6,858 nt of DNA from Anaerolineae bacterium. Its GTDB lineage: Bacteria > Chloroflexota > Anaerolineae > B4-G1 > SLSP01. Of the stretch, positions 1 to 6,301 are shown piece by piece. A program made the translations under genes and the position numbers. The stretch's first letter is position 1, and each line of letters starts with the position of its first letter. The notes below the pieces were generated by a model. The model was given only the letters and a program-made list of their open reading frames with translations. It was not told the DNA's origin and made no database searches. Location: contig JAFGNI010000236.1 of NCBI GenBank assembly GCA_016927095.1, forward strand, positions 1 to 6,858, read 5' to 3'.

Positions 1-104
1 AACGGTCCCCCGGGAACCCAGTGCATCAGGAAGAACGTCAGGACTGAGACCGCCAATAACACACCGACCAGGCCGCCCACACGGATCAAGATGAAACGGA
101 ACAT
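1..104 (-). CDS. Opp/Dpp-type ABC transporter permease, N-terminal fragment
   Basis: Only the first 34 codons lie in the window; the gene runs off the left edge. ATG is at 104-102, preceded by AGGAGA (114-109) with a 4-5 nt spacer, immediately after the stop of the upstream ATPase gene (10 nt between the genes). The visible protein begins MFRFILIRVGGL, has a hydrophobic first membrane helix at about residues 9-28, and ends in MHWVPGGP. This matches the N-terminus of OppB/DppB-type permeases, which have a short basic start, one helix and then a H-x-V-P-G-D/G-P motif before the large periplasmic loop. The role would be one half of the membrane channel of the importer, normally paired with an OppC/DppC-type subunit that should follow outside the window. 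Family is confident from this short piece and position; the substrate is not. Confidence 0.85.
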   Translation of the reverse strand, partial: MFRFILIRVGGLVGVLLAVSVLTFFLMHWVPGGP

Positions 105-114
105 AGTGTCTCCT

Positions 115-1110
115 TCACGGTTGACGGCTATCGGTGCCTAGAGCCCGGGCAAAGTGACATGCCGCGGAGTGGTCCGGCCCGAGCGCACGCAGTTCAGGCT
201 CGGTGTGCGTGCAGATTTCCTGGGCGATCGGGCATCGAGGGTGGAAGGCACAACCCGAGGGGCGCTCGATTGGGCTGGGAACATCCCCCGAGAGCCTCCG
301 ACTGCGGCGAGTGTCAGTGGGCTGGGGATCGGGGACCGCGGAGATCAGAGCCTGCGTGTACGGGTGCAACGGGCGCTCGATGATTGCCTCACTCGGGCCG
401 ATCTCTGCCAGTCGGCCCAGATACATCACACCAATGCGCCGACTCATGAAACGCGTGACAGCGATGTTGTGTGAGATGAACAGGTAGGTCAGATCTCGGT
501 CTCGCTGTAGATCGCGGAGCAGGTTGAGAATCTGTGCCTGAACCGACACATCCAGCGATGAGACCGGTTCATCACAGATGATCATCTTTGGTTCGAGCAT
601 CAGCGCACGGGCGATCCCGATCCGCTGTTGCTGCCCCCCCGAGAAGTCGCTGGGGAAGCGCCCCAGCGCATCCTGCGGCAGGCCGACGGTGTCCAGCAAC
701 TCTCGCGCCTTTTCGATGCGCTCCTGTGATGTGCCGCTCTCGTGGATGACGAGGGGCTCGACTAGAATCTCCAGCACATTCATCCGCGGATCGAGCGATG
801 CATAGGGATCCTGGTAGATCATCTGCATCTTGCGCCGCGCACGTTGAAGCTGTGCTTGCGGCATACCCACCAGTTCCTCGCCATCGAAGCGTACGTGCCC
901 GCTCGTTGGCTCGTGGAGCTGCATGATCGTCAACGCTAGGGTTGACTTGCCGCAACCCGATTCACCCACCAGACCCAGGGTCTCACCGGCCTGAATGCTC
1001 AGCGATACCCGGTCGAGGGCGGTCAGGCGCATCTTGCGAGAGGCAAAGAACCCACGCCTGACGGCAAAACTCTTGGTCACGTCTATCGTCTGCAACATTG
1101 GTTCCGCCAT
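115..1110 (-). CDS. Oligopeptide/dipeptide-type ABC transporter ATP-binding protein, OppF/DppF-like
   Basis: A complete 331-residue cytoplasmic ATPase subunit that would power the importer encoded around it. Visible motifs in order: Walker A GESGCGKS at 49-56, Q-loop Gln100 (MIYQDP), signature FSGGQQQR at 156-163, Walker B MIICDE at 176-181, D-loop SSLD at 184-187 and H-loop His214. The C-terminal region carries the HPYTQAL motif (249-255) and four cysteines at 287, 293, 300 and 318, typical of the Opp/Dpp ATPase C-terminal extension. The FSGGQQQR signature and the position after a D-type paralogue favour the F type. ATG at 1110 is preceded by AAAGGAG (1123-1117) lying inside the last codons of the upstream ATPase gene, whose TGA is 1 nt before this ATG, so the two are probably translationally coupled. 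Length is normal. The substrate could be peptide, oligosaccharide or another small molecule. Confidence 0.93.
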   Translation of the reverse strand: MAEPMLQTIDVTKSFAVRRGFFASRKMRLTALDRVSLSIQAGETLGLVGESGCGKSTLALTIMQLHEPTSGHVRFDGEELVGMPQAQLQRARRKMQMIYQDPYASLDPRMNVLEILVEPLVIHESGTSQERIEKARELLDTVGLPQDALGRFPSDFSGGQQQRIGIARALMLEPKMIICDEPVSSLDVSVQAQILNLLRDLQRDRDLTYLFISHNIAVTRFMSRRIGVMYLGRLAEIGPSEAIIERPLHPYTQALISAVPDPQPTDTRRSRRLSGDVPSPIERPSGCAFHPRCPIAQEICTHTEPELRALGPDHSAACHFARALGTDSRQP

Positions 1111-1111
1111 A

Positions 1112-2104
1112 TCAGGCTCCTTTGCCGCCCTGGACCACCCAGCACGCGCAAGCGTGCCCAGTGGTCAGATCCAAGAGCCGTGGGCGCTCCTCGGCGCAGC
1201 GCGCGATGCGGAGCGGGCAGCGTGGCTCGAAGGGGCAGTGGGTCAGGGGTTCCAGGACCTGTGGTGGTGCGCCGGCAATGGTTTCCAGCCGCTCCGGCGA
1301 CGCGTGGAGGGGGGGGATCGAAAACATCAGGGCCTGGGTGTACGGATGCTCCGGGCGGGAGAAGATGGATTTCACCGGGCCAGTCTCGACGACCGTGCCC
1401 GCGTACATCACGACGACCTTCTCTGCAACCTCGGCAATTACCCCCAGATCGTGGGTGATGATGATCACGGCTGTCCCGAGGTCATGTTGGAGTTCGAGGA
1501 GCAGGTCAAGGATCTGCGCCTGGATTGTGACGTCCAGCGACGTCGTCGGTTCGTCGGCAATCAGCAGGTCGGGAGAGCAGGCCACGGCCATAGCGATCAT
1601 GACGCGTTGGCGCATACCGCCTGAATACTGGTGGGCATACTCCTTGAGTCGGCCCTCCGGTTCGGGGATTCCGACACGTGCCAGGAGCCTGATCGCCTCC
1701 TCACGGGCCTCGGTTGTGGATAGGCCACGGTGTAGCTTGAGGGGCTCCATGAGCTGGTAGCCGATGGTCAGGACAGGATTGAGCGAGGTCATCGGATCCT
1801 GGAAGATCATCGAAATGCGGTTGCCGCGGACGTGCTCCATCTGCGTCGTCGAAAGCTTGAGCAGGTTTACGGCGTCGTCACCCTCGTGAAGCTGCACTTC
1901 GCCCGCATCGATTCTGCCGGGCTCCTGAATCAGGCGCATGATCGCGAGGCTGGTAACGCTTTTCCCGCAACCGGACTCACCGACGATGCCGACGACTTGC
2001 CCGGGCTCGACGGTGAACGAGACGCCATTTACGGCGTAGATGGTGCGCTCACTAAGGTAGAAGCGCACATCAAGGTCCCTGACCTCGAGCAAAGGAGTAT
2101 TCAT
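1112..2104 (-). CDS. Oligopeptide/dipeptide-type ABC transporter ATP-binding protein, OppD/DppD-like
   Basis: A complete 330-residue ATPase subunit, the expected partner of the OppF-like protein in the heterodimeric motor. Visible motifs: Walker A GESGCGKS at 42-49, Q-loop Gln102 (MIFQDP), signature YSGGMRQR at 160-167, Walker B LLIADE at 180-185, D-loop TSLD at 188-191 and H-loop His218. HPYTQAL is at 253-259. The C-terminus has cysteines at 290, 296, 303, 319 and 321; in some characterised OppD/DppD proteins such a cluster binds 4Fe-4S, which is family knowledge and not shown here. I chose ATG at 2104 because GGGTGA (2115-2110) sits 5 nt before it. An in-frame GTG at 2113 would add three residues, but it lies inside that ribosome-binding site and has none of its own. 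A 34-bp palindrome separates this gene from the binding-protein gene. Confidence 0.93.
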   Translation of the reverse strand: MNTPLLEVRDLDVRFYLSERTIYAVNGVSFTVEPGQVVGIVGESGCGKSVTSLAIMRLIQEPGRIDAGEVQLHEGDDAVNLLKLSTTQMEHVRGNRISMIFQDPMTSLNPVLTIGYQLMEPLKLHRGLSTTEAREEAIRLLARVGIPEPEGRLKEYAHQYSGGMRQRVMIAMAVACSPDLLIADEPTTSLDVTIQAQILDLLLELQHDLGTAVIIITHDLGVIAEVAEKVVVMYAGTVVETGPVKSIFSRPEHPYTQALMFSIPPLHASPERLETIAGAPPQVLEPLTHCPFEPRCPLRIARCAEERPRLLDLTTGHACACWVVQGGKGA

Positions 2105-2115
2105 GAGGTTCACCC
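2105..2115 (-). promoter_or_regulatory. Ribosome binding site deciding the start of the OppD-like gene
   Basis: GGGTGA at 2115-2110 matches the GGTGA part of the extended Shine-Dalgarno sequence (GGAGGTGA) and lies 5 nt before ATG at 2104. It is weaker than the AAGGAG-type sites of the other genes here, which fits lower expression of the ATPases than of the binding protein. The competing GTG start at 2113 overlaps this site. Confidence 0.5.
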
Positions 2116-2135
2116 ACTGTCGGTCTTGGCGGAAC

Positions 2136-2169
2136 GGTGCCCTTGCACATCGCGATGTGCAAGGGCACC
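2136..2169 (-). repeat. Perfect 34-bp palindrome between binding-protein and ATPase genes; probable RNA stem-loop
   Basis: Arms 2136-2152 and 2153-2169 are exact reverse complements. As RNA this gives a 15-bp GC-rich stem (GGUGCCCUUGCACAU) with a CGCG loop. It begins 13 nt after the stop of the binding-protein gene (TAG at 2185-2183) and ends 31 nt before the ATG of the OppD-like gene. No T-run follows it on either strand, so it does not look like a classical intrinsic terminator. By analogy with stem-loops after binding-protein genes in ABC operons (for example malE-malF), it may block 3' exonucleases or act as a weak attenuator, raising the amount of binding protein over ATPases. The symmetry would also suit a dimeric DNA-binding regulator. 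The structure is certain; the function is inferred. Confidence 0.8.
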
Positions 2170-2182
2170 TCAGGTCTAGCGT

Positions 2183-3985
2183 CTACGTGCGCGGTGTATC
2201 CCACTCAGCGATGTCGTCGCGGATGTATACCTGGGAGAAGGTGATGTCCAACCCACGGTAGACCTCGCGGCCGGTGATATCCTTCGGGATGCCGGTGAAG
2301 TAGGGCCAGAAGATCTGGTAGATCAGCATATGCGTCAGGAAGACCGCGCCGACATCCTCGACCAGGAGGCGCTCGGCCTCCTGATACTTGGCGAACCGGG
2401 TCTCCGTGTCGGTCATGTGACCCGCCTCGTCATACAGCGCGTCGTATTCCGCGTTTAGCCAAGCGTGGCGCGGCGAGCCCTTTTCACTGCTGCTACGGAA
2501 CAAGCCGAGGAAGTTAGCCGGATCGATGTAGTCATACTCATACGGCCCCTTGTAGATCTGCATCTCGTGGGCCGCGCGGCGCTGGCTCCAGGCCGCATAC
2601 TCGACCAGCTCGTAGTTGACCTTGATGCCGAGGTGTTCCTGCCACTGGGCTTGCACGAACTCGATCTTGGGATCGACCGCGTTATGGGTGATCGTCAGCT
2701 CGAGCTGCCGCCCGTTGGCATCTTTACCCTCGGGGTAGCCCGCCTCAGCCAGAAGCGTGCGCGCCAGCTCCGGATCAAACGCCTGCACCGACTTGAGCTC
2801 CGGGTTGTACGCCGGGAAGCCGGGCATCAACAGCGAGTAGGCTGGCTCAACCGTGCCACCGAGGATTTGCACGACGGCGTCGCGGTTAATGGCGTGCGAG
2901 AGCGCCTGTCGCAGCTTCAGATTGTCGAGCGGCGGGTTCATCGTGTCCAGCGCCATGTAGTCGCACTGATAGTTGTTGTACCAGCGTAGGAGCTGGTTCA
3001 GGTCCGGGTCGGCGCGGACGAAGTTGAGGTCAGCCACCGACAGGCTGTGCAGCCATTCGGTCTGGTGGCTGAGGAACTCGTTGATCGTAGCGCCGCCGAT
3101 GGGATTGACCAGGTGCTGGATGTAGGGCTTGTGGGGGCCGTTGTAGTACGGGTTGATCTCCCACGTCATCTCCTTGTTGTGGTCCCACGTCTTGAGGCTG
3201 TAAGGTCCGCAGGAGAGGAAACCGTCGACATCATCGGCCCAGTGCTCAGGGTTCTTTTCGGCGCGGTGCTTGGGCGCCGGGCATGCGGCCTGATAGGCCA
3301 AGAGTGCGGGAAGGTGCGGCGCGCTGCCCCCCTCGCCGTAGAAGCGGACCGTCATGTCGTCAAGCTTCTCAACGCCGACCGCGTCGGCATCCGCCTCGCC
3401 CGCCTTGTGCGCCTTGATGCCCTGGATGGCATAGTAGTACCAGACCCAAGGCGTGTCCAGGTCGGGGTTCGAAAGGTGCCGGAAGGTGAAGACGAAGTCA
3501 TCAGCGGTGATTGGGGTGCCATCATCCCACATGGCCCCGTCGCGGATGTGGAAGTCGAAGTACTCAGCCTCCGGGCCGACCTCGAATGAGGCGGCGATGG
3601 CCGGTACTAACTCCATCATCTCGTTCCGGCGCAGCAGCGGCTCGGTGCCCCAGTTGAGCACGGAGTTGGCATCATAGATGTTCCGGGGGACATCCAGGTG
3701 TTTGTTCTCGGCGATGAAGCTGTAGCGGATCTGCAAGTCCAGCGGGGCAGCATTCGCGGGCATGACTTTGCCCTGTGGTGTGACGACGTCCGGCAGCGGG
3801 GTAGGGGTGACCAGTCTCTCGACCTCGACCTCAACCGTCCTCTCGACCTCGACCTCGACCTCCTTCTCCACCTCGACGGTCGTAACGACCTCAACGATCT
3901 CGGGCGCGCAGGCCGAGACGACCGACGCGATCGCGCCAGCCCCGACTGCTCTCAGGAATTCACGACGTGATACGGGCTTAAGCAT
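2183..3985 (-). CDS. Family 5 (Opp/Dpp-type) ABC transporter solute-binding lipoprotein
   Basis: A complete 600-residue extracytoplasmic binding protein that would capture the substrate and deliver it to the permease pair. The N-terminus carries a Tat-type motif SRREFLRAV (6-14), a hydrophobic stretch to about residue 23 and a lipobox VSAC with Cys26 as the lipidated residue. A Val-Glu-rich linker follows (about 30-59), then a TPTPLP stretch. The family 5 domain fills most of the rest (about 82-590): ELVPAIAASFEV and the hallmark region FHIRDGAMWDDGTPITADDFVF (146-166, in part), then LRQALSHAINRDAVVQILGG and an AGYPEG motif. ATG at 3985 has AAGGAG (3998-3993) 7 nt upstream and is fixed by the signal peptide. 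Family 5 proteins bind peptides, but also nickel, opines or oligosaccharides. The neighbouring lyase gene makes an oligosaccharide plausible but unproven. Confidence 0.93.
   Translation of the reverse strand: MLKPVSRREFLRAVGAGAIASVVSACAPEIVEVVTTVEVEKEVEVEVERTVEVEVERLVTPTPLPDVVTPQGKVMPANAAPLDLQIRYSFIAENKHLDVPRNIYDANSVLNWGTEPLLRRNEMMELVPAIAASFEVGPEAEYFDFHIRDGAMWDDGTPITADDFVFTFRHLSNPDLDTPWVWYYYAIQGIKAHKAGEADADAVGVEKLDDMTVRFYGEGGSAPHLPALLAYQAACPAPKHRAEKNPEHWADDVDGFLSCGPYSLKTWDHNKEMTWEINPYYNGPHKPYIQHLVNPIGGATINEFLSHQTEWLHSLSVADLNFVRADPDLNQLLRWYNNYQCDYMALDTMNPPLDNLKLRQALSHAINRDAVVQILGGTVEPAYSLLMPGFPAYNPELKSVQAFDPELARTLLAEAGYPEGKDANGRQLELTITHNAVDPKIEFVQAQWQEHLGIKVNYELVEYAAWSQRRAAHEMQIYKGPYEYDYIDPANFLGLFRSSSEKGSPRHAWLNAEYDALYDEAGHMTDTETRFAKYQEAERLLVEDVGAVFLTHMLIYQIFWPYFTGIPKDITGREVYRGLDITFSQVYIRDDIAEWDTPRT
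3809..3898 (-). repeat. Val-Glu low-complexity linker in the binding lipoprotein
   Basis: Codons 30-59 of the binding protein alternate mainly Val and Glu with scattered Thr, Lys and Arg. The DNA is correspondingly repetitive, with runs of gacctc on the plus strand. It follows the lipidated Cys26 almost directly and probably forms a charged, extended or coiled tether between membrane and binding domain. Linkers of this kind are common in Chloroflexota and some Deinococcus-Thermus lipoproteins, which is the main taxonomic clue in the window. Confidence 0.75.
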
Positions 3986-3988
3986 GAG

Positions 3989-4036
3989 CTATCTCCTTTT
4001 CTGAAATGTCAGCGGACGCCACATACTGCCGGACAT
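3989..4036 (-). CDS. Possible 15-codon leader ORF upstream of the binding-protein gene
   Basis: ATG at 4036-4034 opens a 15-residue frame, MSGSMWRPLTFQKRR, ending in TAG at 3991-3989. It has a good ribosome-binding site, AGGAG (4049-4045), 8 nt upstream. Its stop lies inside the AAAAGGAGAT ribosome-binding site of the binding-protein gene, 3 nt before that gene's ATG, an arrangement suited to translational coupling. Its start codon lies in the left arm of an imperfect hairpin (4001-4043), so translating it would melt that stem. No known leader peptide is recognised, and a chance ORF of this length is quite possible. The ribosome-binding site and stop position are seen; translation is inferred. 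Confidence 0.3.
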   Translation of the reverse strand: MSGSMWRPLTFQKRR

Positions 4037-4043
4037 GCTTCAG
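4001..4043 (-). other. Imperfect RNA hairpin just before the binding-protein ribosome-binding site
   Basis: In the minus-strand transcript, CTGAA (4043-4039) pairs with TTCAG (4005-4001), ATGTC (4036-4032) with GACAT (4010-4006) and CGG (4031-4029) with CCG (4015-4013). This makes 13 pairs with two 2-nt bulges and a 13-nt loop. The stem ends exactly where the AAAAGGAGAT ribosome-binding site begins, leaving that site unpaired. No U-run follows, so it is not a terminator. It could shield the 5' end of a processed binding-protein message or respond to translation of the small ORF inside it. Pairing was found by eye, with no folding energy computed. Confidence 0.45.
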
Positions 4044-4066
4044 GCTCCTGGTGTTAGCGATATCAT

Positions 4067-4074
4067 CCTCCTTT
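4067..4074 (-). promoter_or_regulatory. Orphan near-perfect Shine-Dalgarno sequence (AAAGGAGG)
   Basis: AAAGGAGG at 4074-4067 is the best Shine-Dalgarno match in the window, yet no ATG, GTG or TTG lies at a normal spacing after it. The only ATG (4066-4064) abuts it directly and opens an 8-codon frame, MISLTPGA. It may be a standby ribosome site, a remnant of a lost start, or chance. Confidence 0.35.
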
Positions 4075-4092
4075 CGTGAGTGGTATAGCTTG

Positions 4093-6288
4093 CTATAGTG
4101 CGAAACGCTGCTGCCATAGTTTGCGCCATGAGGGCGCGGTACTGCTATCGGTCCGATCCTCCTGGAACATACGATGACCATCAGCTTGGTACAGGGCTTG
4201 CCCTTGGTGGACCAAGCGCGTGCCCTCCGTGAAGGCCGCTTGGAGGTGGTGTGTGGAGAGATCGGCATAGACGTGCGTTGCGTCGCTCTCGAATGGACCG
4301 TAGGACACCTTGCCCGCATCGTAGTCATAGCGAGGGCGCACATTGCGCGACAGCAAGCCCAGGTCCAGATCAAGTCGGCAACCCAGTGTGACGACATGGT
4401 CAGCCGCCTCGAGGCGGACGGCTATGGCGCGTGTGGGGTGCGACACGGGCAGGAGCGAGATGCCCCGCGCGATCTCAGCGACATCAGCACCTCTATCGTG
4501 GGGCCAGAGGACGGTCACGAAGGGTACGATATCCCCTGCCGCTAGCCACCCGGTCCACGTTTGGAAGAGCCCCGCCTCCTGCTGGTAGTGGCGTCGTACC
4601 GGCTCCACGCTGATGGCGCGGTCCTCCGTCAGCGGATAGACGATCAGCAGTGCCTGGTGCTGAGGGTTCTCCCACGTGCCGATGCGGTCGATCCGCGTGT
4701 CAAAGAAGCCCTCTTCGGAGGCGAGCACCTCCGATGTGTACAGTGTGTTGGCGAACGTGTAGGCGCCGGTTTCGGGCGTCCGAATGCCCTGAGCGCGCAA
4801 GCCGTCGACGATGACGAAGCAGCCCATGACCCTCAAGTAGGCGACGACGCGGTCCCATACGATGCCGCGAGCCGCATCGGTGACCCGGGTGCGACTCAGA
4901 TCCACCCCGTCGAGCTGCACGAAGTGCAGCTTCTCGGTACTGACCGGCTTGTAGCTCCCGTCATCATGGAGATAATCCCAGGCCGAAGTCGCTGCAGGCT
5001 TGATGCCTTGCCGCAAAATGACCCGGTTATGGTAGATGTCGGCGCGGTAGCGTCCGTTGGGGACATTCTCACGATAGCCCCCGTCGTGCAGCAGGACCGC
5101 CCCCTTGTGCATGAGCATCACAATCGCGTTCTCGTCGGCGTGGCCATGGTGCATCTTCTCCGCCGAGACGGCGAGCGTCGTCCGGAGGTAACGCCGTGGG
5201 ATCATGCCATATCCCAACTCGTCACGGTAGTTGAGCAACATATAGGTCGCATCGGGGTCCCACCCGCTGCGGAAGAGCACCTTCTTGCCGACAAGGTCGT
5301 CGAGTAGCTCCTCCGTTCCCCAGATCGGGCACTGGGACGGTACCGAATCGTCCGCCCATGCATACGCCTGTATGAAGAGCGTGGCGTTGCCGACCGAGGG
5401 CGGCCCGGACTCAATGAGGCGTTGCGCCATGCGGTCCGCCACGTGCTTGAAGGCCGGGTTGCGGTAGACCGTCGCGGCGCGCTCAAAGCAGGGCAGCAGG
5501 CGTTCGGCGCCGCCGCCCCAGTTGCAGTCACCGAAGTCGGGAAAGGTGTCCAGAGGGCTGAGCATATGGGCGAAGTAGTTCACGTAGTACCACGTCGCCG
5601 GGAGCTCGAAGAACCCGGGACGACCGGTGACCTCGGCATAGGTGAATAGCGCCAGAAGCCAGATGGCGTGATAGCCCATCGCATCTTCAATCGACCAGCG
5701 ACCCCAACTATCGTCGGCAAGCTGGTCGGCAAGCATACGCCAGGCCTCGGCTTCGGGGCGAGTAGGGAAGGCCCGTGCGGCAAGCGCAAGGCTCAACGCG
5801 CGGAGCATTGCGCGATTGTGCGCGCCCCATTCCGGGAAGTGGAACAAGGTGTGCAGGCTATCCGCCACAATAGAGGCCACCTCGCGTTGGTCCGCCTCGC
5901 TGAAGATGCCACTACCGCGGACGCGCTCGTAAGCGGGTATGTAGCTTGGAGGCACGAAGAGCCCGTCCATCGGCGGCACGGCCTGGTGGTATTCGGGGTG
6001 ACGGGCCGCCAGCGCCTGCGGAAAGATCTCGGTCAGTGAACGGGGCAGCAACAGCGCCCTGCGCGCCCGATGAGCATGGGCCAGATCGCCGGTCGCCTCG
6101 TACAGAAACGCGTCCACGGCTGCCGCCGCGGCGGGCGCGCCCGTGGCAGCATAGCCAAAGAGCGGGTGGTCGGATCCATCGGAGCCGGCAAAGCTCTCAC
6201 GCCAGCGTTCGACGCTGGTCGTCAGGTAAGCCTCGGTGGTTGCTCCCGCAGCGCAGATGTAGTCAAGATAGACGGCCCTGTCCGGCAC
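4093..6288 (-). CDS. Heparinase II/III-family polysaccharide lyase, probably cytoplasmic
   Basis: A complete 731-residue protein. Family members cleave uronic-acid-containing glycans by beta-elimination. The N-terminal half (to about residue 330) is rich in helices, as expected for the alpha-toroid domain, with EWGAHNRAML at 153-162 and EDAMGYH at 201-207. The second half begins at VLFRSGWDPDATYMLLNY (337-354) and contains the hallmark HHGHADE (380-386), LLHDGGY (399-405) and YHNRVIL (419-425). By comparison with heparinase II, His157, Tyr206 and His381 are candidate catalytic residues, and His383, Asp402 and His420 candidate metal ligands; this mapping is from memory, without an alignment. 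No signal peptide or membrane helix is visible, so it should act in the cytoplasm on imported oligosaccharides. The start is GTG at 6288, with AGGAG 7 nt upstream; the next Met is at residue 107, too late for the fold. The lyase subfamily and substrate are unknown. Confidence 0.85.
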   Translation of the reverse strand: MPDRAVYLDYICAAGATTEAYLTTSVERWRESFAGSDGSDHPLFGYAATGAPAAAAAVDAFLYEATGDLAHAHRARRALLLPRSLTEIFPQALAARHPEYHQAVPPMDGLFVPPSYIPAYERVRGSGIFSEADQREVASIVADSLHTLFHFPEWGAHNRAMLRALSLALAARAFPTRPEAEAWRMLADQLADDSWGRWSIEDAMGYHAIWLLALFTYAEVTGRPGFFELPATWYYVNYFAHMLSPLDTFPDFGDCNWGGGAERLLPCFERAATVYRNPAFKHVADRMAQRLIESGPPSVGNATLFIQAYAWADDSVPSQCPIWGTEELLDDLVGKKVLFRSGWDPDATYMLLNYRDELGYGMIPRRYLRTTLAVSAEKMHHGHADENAIVMLMHKGAVLLHDGGYRENVPNGRYRADIYHNRVILRQGIKPAATSAWDYLHDDGSYKPVSTEKLHFVQLDGVDLSRTRVTDAARGIVWDRVVAYLRVMGCFVIVDGLRAQGIRTPETGAYTFANTLYTSEVLASEEGFFDTRIDRIGTWENPQHQALLIVYPLTEDRAISVEPVRRHYQQEAGLFQTWTGWLAAGDIVPFVTVLWPHDRGADVAEIARGISLLPVSHPTRAIAVRLEAADHVVTLGCRLDLDLGLLSRNVRPRYDYDAGKVSYGPFESDATHVYADLSTHHLQAAFTEGTRLVHQGQALYQADGHRMFQEDRTDSSTAPSWRKLWQQRFAL

Positions 6289-6301
6289 GAGTTGTCTCCT
6301 A
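6286..6301 (-). promoter_or_regulatory. Stop/ribosome-binding-site overlap fixing the GTG start of the lyase gene
   Basis: The upstream gene ends in TAG (6301-6299), and the same bases begin TAGGAG, whose AGGAG (6300-6296) lies 7 nt before GTG at 6288-6286. The 10-nt gap and shared bases imply coupled translation of the two genes and support GTG as the true start. Confidence 0.75.

Noticed and set aside
995..1760. Long plus-strand reading frames (up to 220 codons) opposite the ATPase genes
   Set aside because: They lie antisense to well-supported ABC ATPase genes, are rich in Arg, Gly and Ser as expected of shadow frames in GC-rich DNA, and show no recognisable domain.
2136..2169. Reading the palindrome as an intrinsic terminator
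   Set aside because: Neither strand has a T-run after the stem, and the ATPase and permease genes continue downstream in the same direction with no visible promoter of their own.
3818..3902. Repeated gacctc units as a possible CRISPR or non-coding tandem array
   Set aside because: The units encode an in-frame Val-Glu linker of the lipoprotein and have no repeat-spacer layout.
4040..4066. 8-codon frame MISLTPGA after the orphan Shine-Dalgarno sequence
   Set aside because: Its ATG directly abuts AAAGGAGG, leaving no spacer for initiation, and the frame is too short to judge.
4084..4097. 14-nt inverted repeat (tatagc-tt-gctata) over the stop codon of the lyase gene
   Set aside because: The arms are only 6 bp, AT-rich and separated by 2 nt, with no following T-run; too weak for a terminator.
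3986..4110. A sigma-70-type promoter in the gap before the binding-protein gene
   Set aside because: TATAGC- and TATACC-like hexamers occur, but no convincing -35 element lies at a suitable distance.
4561..5307. A 248-codon plus-strand frame opposite the lyase gene
   Set aside because: It is antisense to the conserved catalytic part of the lyase, has no recognisable motif, and its length is expected by chance in GC-rich coding sequence.
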